Assembly: GCF_000165395.2 (NCBI RefSeq)
Contig: NW_026261571.1
Location: 186,001-250,000 of the forward strand
Direction of reading: 5' to 3'
Source: Babesia bovis T2Bo
Taxonomy: Eukaryota > Apicomplexa > Aconoidasida > Piroplasmida > Babesiidae
DNA: 64,000 nt
The notes under the pieces are model-generated. The model was not told the DNA's origin, ran no database searches, and saw only the letters and a program-made list of their open reading frames with translations. This document shows, piece by piece, positions 52,178 through 63,046 of this stretch. A program made the translations under genes and the position numbers. Positions within the stretch are counted from its first letter, which is position 1, and the number at the start of each line of letters is the position of its first letter.

Positions 52178-55100
52178 CTAGTTCCCGTAGGCGCATGTAG
52201 CACAACTGTTTGATGAGCACGCTGCGTGGAACAGATGACCGCACCAGAATACTCGAACTGACGGTCCATACATGGGTTCATTGCCACGCCGTGATAATGT
52301 GGTATCCGTAATTTGAGCTGTTATACCAGATATAGCTCTGTTCCAATTAGAACGCGGTACGCCAGTAGCGGTATTTTTATTCATCAAGCTGGACAGTCGG
52401 TCTGTGTACATATTGTGAAAATGAGTGATACCCGTAGGCGCACTTGACCCATTATCAGAAAGCGATGCCATAACACCGATTTGCCGTTCTAATAGCGACA
52501 AATTCCCGCTGAATGTCGATTGATACCTCCCAGATGAAGTGGCGGACTCTCCCTTAGGTCCATCTTCCGATAGTAATGGCCATATTGCAGCCTTGCAGAC
52601 ACCGCATTTTATAGAGGACCTTGGGCGTTCATCGCTATCTACACCTAGGATTACACCACGCTGGTTGTGGCCTACACTGTGTCGAAATTGGTCGCGCAAA
52701 ACACCAGTGCTCATAGAGGACGATGCTGTTGATACGAACATTTGGAATTCCAAATCACATAATAAACGGCGCAGTGGTCTTTTGAATGTTGATACGTCAG
52801 CGTAATTGTATTTACGCAATTCGAAAAGTGCGTTTGTAAGCCTGGTGAATTGGTATATCCCCTTGTGGAATACTACCTCGATAATAGCACCGAAGCGGTT
52901 GCCCACGGGGTCACTTTCCACCAAGTAGCGTAAAATGCCAAACCACAGGAACTCCAGGTTCTCATTCGCTGTGCAGTATTCGAACTTAAGGCACAATGAG
53001 CATGCATCATGTACTAGTCGGAGGCACCACTCCATGTCTTCACCTACTGCATATATAGCTTCCAGGAGCCATCGTGCGGAAGCAGTAAAATCACCAGCAC
53101 GCATCAACAGGTGCGATACGGCATCATGGATACCGGCTTTAATGCATATAGATAGGCATTCGGGAATATCAAGTTTATGCTGGCGCTTCAGGAAAGGGCA
53201 TACGCTTTTAGGGTCGTCCTTGCAAAGCAGACGTAGGTACTGCTTGAAATAGTCACCCGAACCAAAATCAAGCCCATCATCTGGTGTGTTCTTGGAGGCA
53301 CCCAAGAGTGCATTTAATACCATTAGCTGCAAATCAGGGGTATCCTTAAGAGTTGACAGGACAATATCCTGTGACGATTGCAAAGCGGCTTCTTTGAACA
53401 CGCTTGCGAGACTGGATATCGAGAACATGTCGATAAGCAAAGCAGTTGAGCTCTGAAGGTCTACCTTGATGAGGTGTGGAAGCTCATCCATCAATGTAAG
53501 CACGAACTCACGCTGGACTGAAGGATCTAGTAGTAGCATTTGATTAACCGTATAATCGGGATGTATGGTACCTGACTTGATATGATCTATGCATTGCTGG
53601 ATATAGGTAAAAACCTTGCCATTACCAAGAGATTCCCATGCCTTGATTGCGCCGCTGTAATTGCCAGTCACCTCGCATAGGAATATACGTGTTTCAAAAT
53701 CAGATACTAAAGGCAGCACTCCTGCACAAAGACGTTTAATATTGGCGAAATGGGCGTTTTGAGTCCTATTAGGCTGGCAATCATACTTGCGATATATGGC
53801 ACAAAGAATCCGACGTACGTGGAGCATAAGTAAATTACGCGTGGTGCTAGGAGTCATGTTAAATTGGCGCACATTGTCGTAGATTTGGTCAGACTCCTTA
53901 CAAAAGGAATGTATAAAGTATGCGTTGTTGAAGCTACCATCTGGGAGTACTAACTCTTTGGTAGACAAATCTCCTGGTTGTATAAACGGGGTAGACTCCG
54001 AATCGCAAACCTCTGTTAGCAACGTGTATACAGCCACTGCCTGGGTATGAGTGGTGAGGTAGCACGACTCAGAAAATGAGGCTACACCTAGTATCAGCAT
54101 GGACAACATAGAGCGCACTGTGTATGTTGACTGACTCCCCTCGAATGTTGAGAGGCAACGAATCAAGATGCTGAGCACAAAATTGAATATATCGATCCTT
54201 GTTCCCAGAATGTCGGCATACTGATCCAGAGTTGTATCGGGTGCCATAAGTAGATTGGCGAAGCAGGTAAATAACAACCTAGGACTGAACGACATGAGAT
54301 TTTGAAGTACTGGCGACACTGCATCAGTGCTGCCATAGCATTCAAATGTTAAACAATCCATGTTTTCATAATCAATGTTCTTTTCTTCGTACACCAAATC
54401 TGACCTAGCGTAGATTAGATTCGGGACCAATGGAAAGACTGGTTTAAATGAACCCGTGGAAGTGAGGTATTCCAGAACCTTGCAAAAGTTAGTTACTGCA
54501 GATTCCGAACCAAGTCCACAGTTGTCAAACGTGAGAAACGAGTTTATAACTGAATATAACACGCGTACTACATAGAATCCTTCAGTTTGTTCCCATGGCG
54601 AATATCCTATTGATGGGCTCAATGCACTCCGTAACTCGTTGATTCTGTTGGCACTTTCTGTATATAAACTATCAATGGCGACTGTTATATCATTTGCGAT
54701 CAATTCCTTGCAATACACAAACACTTGCCAACAGGCATGCTTGGATAACATGGATACTGTCTTATCAGTGTTTAATGCAATGACATTACGTGAGCATAAT
54801 ACATATAGCTTAGCCAAATGGTTGCACAAAATCTCAGCCAACAAAGCGCGTTCGTCCACTGTAATTTGAAAATCAGTCTCATCATAACAGCACTGGCCAC
54901 GATAACGGTGCTCTACGTTATCCCTCATTAAAACTAGCAGATTCTCTATATTTGTTAGGTCACCTAAGTAATCACTTTTCAGTGAATCCAGAACACGGTC
55001 GTAGAAATTGAAAATTGATTCGAAAACCACGGATTTAAAGGATGCCAATTCCACACGGTCATTGTGGTAGTACAGCAGCACATACTTGACGAACACTTGG

Positions 55101-57661
55101 TGCATACATACTGTGGCGAAGCACCTATAAACAAGATCATTCAAGCAATCATATAAATTCATGCGAAGGCAAACATCAAACATGGAGCAGCAAAGATCGT
55201 CAATCTGGGTACTAATGTCATCCTTTAGTTTGTCGCTCCAACCAGAGTTAGGTTCTTCTTCCGCAATGGGTTCAGTATCCATTAATTTTGATAGACGAAT
55301 GATATGTGCACATGACTGATGCAGAACATACATTACTAGCTTCTTGATGTTGTCGACATATGCCTTATAATCAAGTAGACCGGGTACCATACCGTTGCTG
55401 AGTGCATATGATATGGCCAATGCATCATCAAAGCGCTTAGTTGCAGTGAGGTCACCAATTGTCTTAATCCATGAATGAATTTCAGATGTCCATAGCCCCT
55501 TGCTGGTCAGAATATATAAAGATACCACGCGTAACTCAAAGTAAGCTTCGTTGCGTTTACCTTGGAAAAGCTCAGAAACAAGTGCTGAGAACTTTTTATA
55601 ACTGTTAGCCATCATTTTTACGGTGCGCGCATGTACTGATATCGTAGGTCCTATGTTAACCATGGTATGCCAAAGATCGGCAGTTTCCTGACCTAGGTCA
55701 ACAGACCTTATAACATCGTAGTACATGACATTATTGAACACATTTACCTGGAATATGTGCAATATGTTATTCAGGTCAATTACAGCTAGCATATCCCTGC
55801 TGACCGTATGGACATTGCGGATAACAGTGTCAAACTTGATGTAACCAACGTGGGTACATGTTACTGGTGGGCCTCCACGCTTCACTGTTGCCAAGTTACA
55901 CAAGGTGAAGCTTATGCGAGATCCGAGGACTATAAGTAACACCGGCATGATCTCTCCACTGTTGTTCAGAACCATCCATGTTATGCTTGGTATGGCGTAC
56001 CCGCTGCCATCACTATCCTTGGCACGTTCAGTGAATGGTACTCTGAACAACACCGATAGCTCAGGCCTGGTGGCAATAACAAAACATCGCTTGATGGTGG
56101 CAAAAGCAACGAGTCCACTCACAGTCACGCCAGTAATGTATTTAGACTGCGGGTTTGAGGCTAAGCATGCTAAATCAACCAGGTCATCATTTTCCAAAAG
56201 CCTTGAAGTAAAGTTATTTACGTAATTCACGTTAAGATTATGCGAGAGCACAGTTTTATTATATGTTAAAAGCGCGACTGAGGAACCGTTGGTGCATATT
56301 ATTTCATCGTGAGATTCTCCAACAGTGAATTTACAAGTAACAACTGCACTTTCAAATGGTTTTGCTGAACAGACTACATGAGGTCCCGCCTTACGGAAAC
56401 CTCCAAATGCCGAAGAAACCGCATCAGCCATAAGACCAAACCCTCTGCCTTGCGGTCCAGGTTCCGGGGATGGAATGGTTTCTGATGCGTTCGCGTTTTT
56501 CTGTTCCACATGTTGGTTTTGTACAGCATCTTTGTTCAGCCTAAGTAACTTCACCATGCCGTTGCTGTAACCTACACATATCCAGTTAGACTCTGGTACT
56601 ATATCGACATATGTTACACCACCATCATTTTGTGTATCTATTTCCTGCCATACTAGGATTTTCGAATCCTTGGGGTCACATTGGTCTGGGTTTGGCTTGA
56701 ATTGGCGCTTCGTATTGTAATTGCTTATATCGCAGACAAGGAGTGACCCATTAGTTGTGCCTACCACTAAAAAATTATTGCTCGCAATAATGCACGAGGG
56801 TGATAAAGACTTGCCAGATAGAACACTGTTAGATCGCCCTGAATTTATTGGAATGAAGTCATCGTTGAACAATTGCAAACGCTCCAAAGCAGTAGCTAAA
56901 TTATGTCGGCATCTGATAATTAGGTTCGCTTTTTCAGAAGTATCTATTGGTTTGTATAATAGTCCTAATCTCTCCAGGCATGATTTAGATGGTTCCAAAA
57001 TATAACTGTCATTTAGCATCTCAATATCCGATTCAACATCATGATCAGAACTATTGCTGCTATAATCTGGTGATTGACGTCGGCAGTTCTGTAGATAGGC
57101 TATCTTGTGCACTGTTTCTGGCTTACATAGTTCCCTATGAACTACAGGTCTTAGTAATGCCAACAATGGGCATGGCGTGTTCACTAATCTGCCTATGGCA
57201 GTGCGATACTTAATGTGACATTGGCATCTAGAAGCATTGACATCTATGCCACAAGTTTCTTTATCCGATCCCGCATCTTCTGAAGGTATCGGTTCATTAA
57301 CATCTCCATGTATCTCTGCATCCTCACGAGAACTTGCTGGAGCCACTGCACCGTTAGTACATAGTGATGAGGATCTTGAAAGGCTTGTGTTCCTTGTAGG
57401 ACCAAAATCATTAAAAACCTGTTGACCCAAATCAGTATCACATGGTTTTGCCGTTTGAAATGATGATCCAACAGGAGTTATGTCGTCATGCGATTCGGAG
57501 GGACTCTCACCATCAACATCGTGTAGGATATCCTTTAATACTTCATTATAATCATGAACATCTAGAGTTAATGTAGAGCAGCTGGTAGCAGATGCGACAT
57601 CGTCACTTTCATCTGATAGATCAGTTGCATTTAACAGCTCTTCTAACACTTTATATGACAT
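52178..57661 (-). CDS. VPS8: Vps8-like CORVET subunit
   Basis: Single exon, 1827 aa from the ATG at 57661 (codons upstream lack an ATG). The N-terminal ~200 residues are acidic and Ser rich; then comes a beta-propeller-like region with SPSCIIASNNFLVVGTTNGSLLV and WICVGYSNGMVKLL, the typical start of the Vps8 propeller; then a long helical solenoid; and a C-terminal RING-like finger, KCGVC near residue 1715 and WCGHLFHAACSSNSCATC at the very end. That architecture fits Vps8, the CORVET tether subunit acting with Rab5 on endosomes; in apicomplexans such tethers support secretory-organelle biogenesis. The insert between the first RING Cys pair and CGH is long (about 100 residues). Vps41 is the main alternative, but its length is about half. 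Confidence 0.82.
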   Translation of the reverse strand: MSYKVLEELLNATDLSDESDDVASATSCSTLTLDVHDYNEVLKDILHDVDGESPSESHDDITPVGSSFQTAKPCDTDLGQQVFNDFGPTRNTSLSRSSSLCTNGAVAPASSREDAEIHGDVNEPIPSEDAGSDKETCGIDVNASRCQCHIKYRTAIGRLVNTPCPLLALLRPVVHRELCKPETVHKIAYLQNCRRQSPDYSSNSSDHDVESDIEMLNDSYILEPSKSCLERLGLLYKPIDTSEKANLIIRCRHNLATALERLQLFNDDFIPINSGRSNSVLSGKSLSPSCIIASNNFLVVGTTNGSLLVCDISNYNTKRQFKPNPDQCDPKDSKILVWQEIDTQNDGGVTYVDIVPESNWICVGYSNGMVKLLRLNKDAVQNQHVEQKNANASETIPSPEPGPQGRGFGLMADAVSSAFGGFRKAGPHVVCSAKPFESAVVTCKFTVGESHDEIICTNGSSVALLTYNKTVLSHNLNVNYVNNFTSRLLENDDLVDLACLASNPQSKYITGVTVSGLVAFATIKRCFVIATRPELSVLFRVPFTERAKDSDGSGYAIPSITWMVLNNSGEIMPVLLIVLGSRISFTLCNLATVKRGGPPVTCTHVGYIKFDTVIRNVHTVSRDMLAVIDLNNILHIFQVNVFNNVMYYDVIRSVDLGQETADLWHTMVNIGPTISVHARTVKMMANSYKKFSALVSELFQGKRNEAYFELRVVSLYILTSKGLWTSEIHSWIKTIGDLTATKRFDDALAISYALSNGMVPGLLDYKAYVDNIKKLVMYVLHQSCAHIIRLSKLMDTEPIAEEEPNSGWSDKLKDDISTQIDDLCCSMFDVCLRMNLYDCLNDLVYRCFATVCMHQVFVKYVLLYYHNDRVELASFKSVVFESIFNFYDRVLDSLKSDYLGDLTNIENLLVLMRDNVEHRYRGQCCYDETDFQITVDERALLAEILCNHLAKLYVLCSRNVIALNTDKTVSMLSKHACWQVFVYCKELIANDITVAIDSLYTESANRINELRSALSPSIGYSPWEQTEGFYVVRVLYSVINSFLTFDNCGLGSESAVTNFCKVLEYLTSTGSFKPVFPLVPNLIYARSDLVYEEKNIDYENMDCLTFECYGSTDAVSPVLQNLMSFSPRLLFTCFANLLMAPDTTLDQYADILGTRIDIFNFVLSILIRCLSTFEGSQSTYTVRSMLSMLILGVASFSESCYLTTHTQAVAVYTLLTEVCDSESTPFIQPGDLSTKELVLPDGSFNNAYFIHSFCKESDQIYDNVRQFNMTPSTTRNLLMLHVRRILCAIYRKYDCQPNRTQNAHFANIKRLCAGVLPLVSDFETRIFLCEVTGNYSGAIKAWESLGNGKVFTYIQQCIDHIKSGTIHPDYTVNQMLLLDPSVQREFVLTLMDELPHLIKVDLQSSTALLIDMFSISSLASVFKEAALQSSQDIVLSTLKDTPDLQLMVLNALLGASKNTPDDGLDFGSGDYFKQYLRLLCKDDPKSVCPFLKRQHKLDIPECLSICIKAGIHDAVSHLLMRAGDFTASARWLLEAIYAVGEDMEWCLRLVHDACSLCLKFEYCTANENLEFLWFGILRYLVESDPVGNRFGAIIEVVFHKGIYQFTRLTNALFELRKYNYADVSTFKRPLRRLLCDLEFQMFVSTASSSMSTGVLRDQFRHSVGHNQRGVILGVDSDERPRSSIKCGVCKAAIWPLLSEDGPKGESATSSGRYQSTFSGNLSLLERQIGVMASLSDNGSSAPTGITHFHNMYTDRLSSLMNKNTATGVPRSNWNRAISGITAQITDTTLSRRGNEPMYGPSVRVFWCGHLFHAACSSNSCATCAYGN

Positions 57662-59447
57662 TATTAGACGGTTTGCGTGGCCTATGTTCTGCCAAAGTGA
57701 GTAAACAATAACAAACAAGTGCCATGTGCCATTACGCTGGCACGTAACTAGGGTTTATATCTAGAACTATCGGAATATTGATTATAATTAAAACGTGAGT
57801 TTAACCTGGTGTATCCATTGAGTTCACATTTCTACATTTTATGTTATAGATTGGTATACAGGCACAAGTTACTCAGAACCGGGTTGATTCGCGCCTTACA
57901 CATCAACGCACGTAATGTTATAATATATAAAAACATGGAAGGATAACTTATAATGCCATTCGTCTATAATATAGAGCAGCTGTAATAACAAATTGACAAC
58001 ATCGATACCAATGTGTAAGTGCTGTTGTCTAGGGAACATAAGACACATCGATCACTTTATAGACACTTAGTTACGATTTAATTTCTTAGAACAAACATAA
58101 TATATACATGTTACAAATCGGTTTAAATTACTATTTAGATCATGTAATTGCATCTGGGAGCGCGAATCTCCGTGATCCAATTAATGTCTACGAGACGTAT
58201 ACGTATGCATTTCGTTTTAGAACGGAGACGACGTGAATAGACGCATGACACATATATGTTCATTGAGCAACCTTTTCACTGAGTGGCACCGTTTCTGAGC
58301 TGTGGTCTGCGTACTTGATAAGTACATCGTGGCCACTTGCCACCGAACAATACATTGAAACCCCGACATGTAAGACGACAGCGTTTAATGAACCGTAATT
58401 TATGTGTTTAAAGCTTATTAGAAACTATTTATAACGTCTTCTAACCGAATTTATGCTGGTCGTTTTCCAGCATGTTCTTACGTAACTTGCCACCTCGTAC
58501 TACTTACTAGAATCTCGGCAAAAGGCGGCTTAAGTGGTATAGGTTGATATTTAGTACGTTGTCTATTTACTAAAGTAAACTGACCGTATATTGGAGAATA
58601 GTAATTTAGCTATACAACTGGATTGTTACATTGCCTTGTGGAAATAATTGATATTGTACTGCGAGGTGCAAATATTATTAAGTCTTCAATATCCTGCAAC
58701 ATCTATAATACAGGAAGTAAATACATCGTCTAGTTTTGATAGGCTAATTGCAAGAGTAGCATTCTGCATATATCACCTCAACTCTCATAGATGTATCGGT
58801 GAAACGCTTGTGTATGAACGCGTATATTGCCGTTTTTATACATCCTTCCATTCTGCGTATGCAACAGTACAATGTTAGATATATTGTTATCTAATTGTCA
58901 ACTTGTATCGAACTACGAACTAACATTGTTCATTGGATCCCACCCACGGAAGCAACACTTGTGAAACGAACCATCTGGATTTCTGTATTTTTGTCATTTG
59001 CTGGAAGTTATATCTATACAATCGACACATATCACGAGCATGCTGTATAAATAGAGATATTTAAATATAGCATATTGTTTTACAGAAGATACGGTTATAG
59101 CAGGCTACTTCAACATTGAATCTTGTTTTGTTCTGAGCCCCTAATTCATATAGCAAGTCTACAATTAGGTACTTTATGCGAATTTAAATTATCCATTGAA
59201 TGGTATTTATCCCATATTGAATCTACTCAGTATACGAAACGGATACTCATAGGGGAACAGATAGCAGATTCGTTTGTAATGTAGTGGATATGTATTGGTC
59301 GTATAGATAACTCGGTGTCGGTATCGCTACTATATAAATATGACAAGAATATTTTACATTTAAAGATAAATATCTAAGCTTTGGACTGTCGTATCACTAG
59401 GGTATATAAAATTTACGGAAATTGGAAATAGTAAGATATATGTCATA
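57662..59447. other. 1.8-kb intergenic region
   Basis: Promoters of Vps8 and of the gene at 59448 must lie here. No plausible coding frame was found; 58648-58878 is open but does not read like a protein. A GC-richer patch lies at about 58140-58400, with a small perfect hairpin GTACTT-GAT-AAGTAC at about 58311-58325. No RNA family recognised. Confidence 0.45.
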
Positions 59448-61085
59448 ATGGATCCTGCTTCAGCCTCATCAATATCGCCTCCAGGCCATTCATATAAAGC
59501 ATTAGACATCAAAGCAAGTGATATAGCAGGCGATTTGTACGCTACTACGTATGATAAGCCGGGGGCACAGTTGAGGTATAACGGGACGGAGGGCCTTATG
59601 GATACCTATTACGATGACATTGTGAACCCCGTGTATAACTTTGACTCTCCTTATTTGATGCAAAATGGGACACTGCGACATGAAACTGAACAACGGGTAT
59701 TGCCTGTTCTTGAGCAGATCCCCTACAGGGATGGTGTAGTGCCCTTCTTGGGAAATGTACAGAAGGCACATCAGGGAAACTATGGTTCCAGGGATATGAA
59801 CTACATGCTCGGTTATGACTATAATGCTTATCATATGAACAATGGATACAATAACCTTGGATCTCCAGGAATGCAACAATTCGCTCACGTACCTAAAATG
59901 GCTATGTACCCACCACATGAAAACAGGACTCCCTTGATGAGTTGCGACATGAACGCGTCATCTCACAAAGTGCCGGAAGTTAGTCAGGACGCTACTCCCA
60001 AAACAGAGGAAAGGTCAGAAAGTAACCACTCAACTGCACCATCTGTTATAAGTGAAAGTTCTCCTCAGTTCCACGGAATGTCAGGTCCGTGTAGTAATGA
60101 TTATCGACCGAATATTGCAAATACCCCGACATACATGCCTGTTAACAATACAATATTACCGGTATCGATGACTCCTGTACACAATTTCAATGAGGAATAT
60201 ATGATGTACAATGTTCGTCATGAAGAGGGTGATGACTGTTACAACAGGACTTATATGGAGAACAGCCCTATAAACGCATCTAAACCGGTAGTTAGTTGGT
60301 ACAACACGATGAAGGAGAACTTTTACGACCCACGGATGCAAAACCATAGGCAGGAGCTTACGGCTGTGGTTACTCCTCGCCGTGTATCGGTTATGCATCA
60401 GACGTATAATCCTCATCAGAATCCATACCCTGGGAACATGTTATATTGCACTAACAACTGGGAGCCAAAAGCCTACATGTACGACCATGAAGTTCGGGGT
60501 ACCTTCCCTACGATATCCAAGTCACCGGCATGCTATGACAATGGTACAGAATACACGCCTAATAAATCTGATTCCTATACAGAATCTGGTTCTACCATTA
60601 ATGAGCTTCGAACGCAGCCATCTAAAGAAAATTACAACATGACTCAGATAGGTTCCAATTACGAAAATGCTGTTGAGCAGAGCCCAATATCGGATTACTT
60701 TCGCAAACAGGGCAATAACCATTCTGAGTTACCTAATGGGAGGCCTATATCAGATGAATACGGTAAAGAATTACTGGATAGTCGTGGTTGCGTGGGTGAG
60801 AATATGGGTACTGATCTATGTATGGAAAGTTTGAAGAGTTTAAACAGGAACAATATAGACTTCCTACGTATGAGTGAGTCGGTTTGGCAGGCTCTGCGGA
60901 GTACGGGCATGTTCAAGTTAGGCAACAAAGGTCGTGCCATTCTGAAATCGAAGATATCAAAACAATTGAAGATGAACCCCCATTTAAGGATGAGAGCTTT
61001 AGGGATATCAGGAGTTCGCCGTGCTACAACACGTCAATTGTTTCAGCTAGCTCAGATATGTGGCATCAAATCACATCTTAAGTAA
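59448..61085 (+). CDS. Asn/Tyr/Met-rich protein with conserved-looking basic C-terminus
   Basis: Single exon, 545 aa. Most of it (residues 1-470) is low-complexity, rich in Asn, Tyr, Met, Pro and Ser, as in many apicomplexan regulatory or RNA-associated proteins. The final ~75 residues are different: helical and basic (SVWQALRSTGMFKLGNKGRA, then ISKQLKMNPHLRMRALG and RATTRQLFQLAQICGI), suggestive of a folded nucleic-acid- or protein-binding module. I do not recognise it; it is not an AP2 domain by eye. Its long upstream intergenic region would suit a regulated gene. The stop is 2 bp from the end of a minus-strand frame of doubtful status. Confidence 0.72.
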   Translation: MDPASASSISPPGHSYKALDIKASDIAGDLYATTYDKPGAQLRYNGTEGLMDTYYDDIVNPVYNFDSPYLMQNGTLRHETEQRVLPVLEQIPYRDGVVPFLGNVQKAHQGNYGSRDMNYMLGYDYNAYHMNNGYNNLGSPGMQQFAHVPKMAMYPPHENRTPLMSCDMNASSHKVPEVSQDATPKTEERSESNHSTAPSVISESSPQFHGMSGPCSNDYRPNIANTPTYMPVNNTILPVSMTPVHNFNEEYMMYNVRHEEGDDCYNRTYMENSPINASKPVVSWYNTMKENFYDPRMQNHRQELTAVVTPRRVSVMHQTYNPHQNPYPGNMLYCTNNWEPKAYMYDHEVRGTFPTISKSPACYDNGTEYTPNKSDSYTESGSTINELRTQPSKENYNMTQIGSNYENAVEQSPISDYFRKQGNNHSELPNGRPISDEYGKELLDSRGCVGENMGTDLCMESLKSLNRNNIDFLRMSESVWQALRSTGMFKLGNKGRAILKSKISKQLKMNPHLRMRALGISGVRRATTRQLFQLAQICGIKSHLK

Positions 61086-62073
61086 CATCAAGAATATTGG
61101 ATGACATTTAAAAATCGGAATCCCATCACAAGGGGGTAATGATGCCACATAATGGCCAATCTTTCGTTGGCAGACGTATAGCACTGAACAGTAGATAAAA
61201 TTCGTATTAATTGCTTACACGTACTACATGTGGCAGTTGGTATATAGAACGCGTGAATCACTCTTAGCTCTGGTAATGTCATACCATAGTGTACAAAAAT
61301 CGATCATCTGTGGAAGATAGTGGCTACCTATATAAAACTAATGAATGTAGAGTCCCCTATGTTTAATCACAGGGTAACGGGATTAACCAATTACGTGATT
61401 CACATATGTAGGTACTCATTGGCATGGTATAACCAATGTTATTATAGAACTAGATTTCCAGCATAAAATCCATAATAAACCTCAGGGAATCCACTGTTGA
61501 TAACCTATATATCACAGCATTGGCAACATTGATACACATGGGAATATGATTATGTTAACTTGAAGGATCCTCGTGACACCTTCGTGCACTTACCTGTTGA
61601 TAAGACCCTGGATGAGGTGTCTAAATTTTAACATACGAATCGCTGATACGCTCCTTCCATTGCCACTGCATGTGGGAGTAGTTCTAGGTGTATGCACATT
61701 GTTGTATAGGCCTGAGTGTATATGGACGGACCAGTTTATATCAATACCCATTTCTTATTTTGTGTACAATATATCATATTTTCATTACACATTGAATCTG
61801 TATCAACTATTACATGGTATATGTGTAGCCTTACTGCCGCGCAGTAATAAGTGCTTCTTCCCTTCCTCAAGAATCTATTTTTACGGAAGCAACAGACTTC
61901 AATTGGTTGATTCCCGTGGCTTATGTGTATATATTGATTGGATGGTTGATTGAGTTATTTTTATATCCGCGATTTTTCTACACATCGGATCGTTTATTTT
62001 TTGAAGCCGTGTTTTTATACTTGGTTAATAGGCTAAGTAAAGCATTCGGGCTATTATCATATACAACTGAACA
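61086..62073. other. Intergenic region with unresolved minus-strand frames
   Basis: About 1 kb without a gene I can assemble. On the minus strand, 61088-61282 encodes 64 aa containing TCSTCKQLIRIL and reads like a helical protein; a second protein-like piece (about 61450-61540) lies upstream in the same direction, but no phase-consistent splice joins them. The plus-strand frame 61573-61953 is hydrophobic and looks like chance. Confidence 0.35.
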
Positions 62074-63002
62074 ATGTATCCTTTGGAATCTAATTCTGAG
62101 TACGTTATTTTAGTGACTATTGACACCATGCAGGCAGCTACCTGCGGCAGGTCTTCCTGTAAATCGTATTCATCGTGAGCATCGCATCTTACGTCCTACG
62201 GGCATCAAGCCAAAGGAACATGTATGTTATTTGTGTTCTTTATTTGCATATATAGATCCTTCCTGGCTGGGAATTTACGGATGATGCTTCTTCTAATCGT
62301 ACCGGTCGCAGGATGTTTGGTAACGGGGCGTTTGCTTCCAGTGGGTTATTGGATGATTCACATGTATCAGCTGGCAATGGCGCTCAACTGCATCCTCATA
62401 GAAAGAAGCAGCCTGACATTTCTGAAGAAATGAGAACACGTCTTTTCGGGATTCCCGGTCAGAACATTTTCACTTACGAGCTTGATAAGCCCAAGGCATG
62501 TATCCTTCCTCAGACTAACATAGATGTATGTTTAGCTTTTGTTTTTGTTAATTTATACAGGTTGGCATGGTTCCCAAGGATGGTTCTGAATTAGTTGGGA
62601 GTCCAATTAGACGTACTAACCTGGCGTTGAAGAGTTCCTTAGATGTATGTAATCTGTATAGGATATCACTGGTTTCAGGGTTCATTATTACCGAAGGAGG
62701 AATGTAATCGGCCATCCAGTCGCCAGCTTTTTGTTGAGGCTAAATACGAATCGCATATAGAGGTTTGTTTTGCCAATGTTGTTAACAATTGTTAAGCCGG
62801 GATATGTAACTCCTGATGCACCCTTAAAGACTGTGCGTTTGTCTAATATGAAGCACAACACAAGCCTTGAGGTGGGTTACATAATTTATCGGACAATATT
62901 ACTCAGCCTGGTTTGCTCCCTTCTGTGAAAGCTCCTGTGAGTACCCGCCGCCATTACAATTTTAGTAATGCACACTGCTACGATTGTATGTTAGATATCT
63001 AA
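62074..63002 (+). CDS. Seven-exon conserved-looking protein, function unknown
   Basis: Exons 62074-62099, 62134-62221, 62256-62525, 62561-62644, 62679-62762, 62797-62871 and 62907-63002, with introns of 34, 34, 35, 34, 34 and 35 bp, give 240 aa. All phases agree and every intron begins GT and ends AG. The protein is hydrophilic and Pro/Gly rich, with recurrent short motifs before or after exon joins (ILPGWEF; MVPKDGSEL; SLLPKEE; PGLLPSV), and a central FGIPGQNIFTYEL. No leader or membrane segment. I do not recognise the family; the motif style is that of cytoskeleton- or pellicle-associated proteins, which is only an impression. A further 29-bp intron at the end would place a stop right after the join and shorten the protein by 21 residues. 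Confidence 0.75.
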
Positions 63003-63046
63003 AATTTAAAACATGTTACAGTCTTGTCTGGCGAGTAGTTGTTCTA

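Noticed and set aside
59448..61085. AP2 DNA-binding domain in the low-complexity protein
   Set aside because: The C-terminal 75 residues are helical and basic without the AP2 three-strand Trp/Arg pattern.
61573..61953. 126-codon plus-strand hydrophobic frame
   Set aside because: Composition looks like AT-rich chance sequence; no leader logic, no splice continuation, and the next gene starts independently at 62074.
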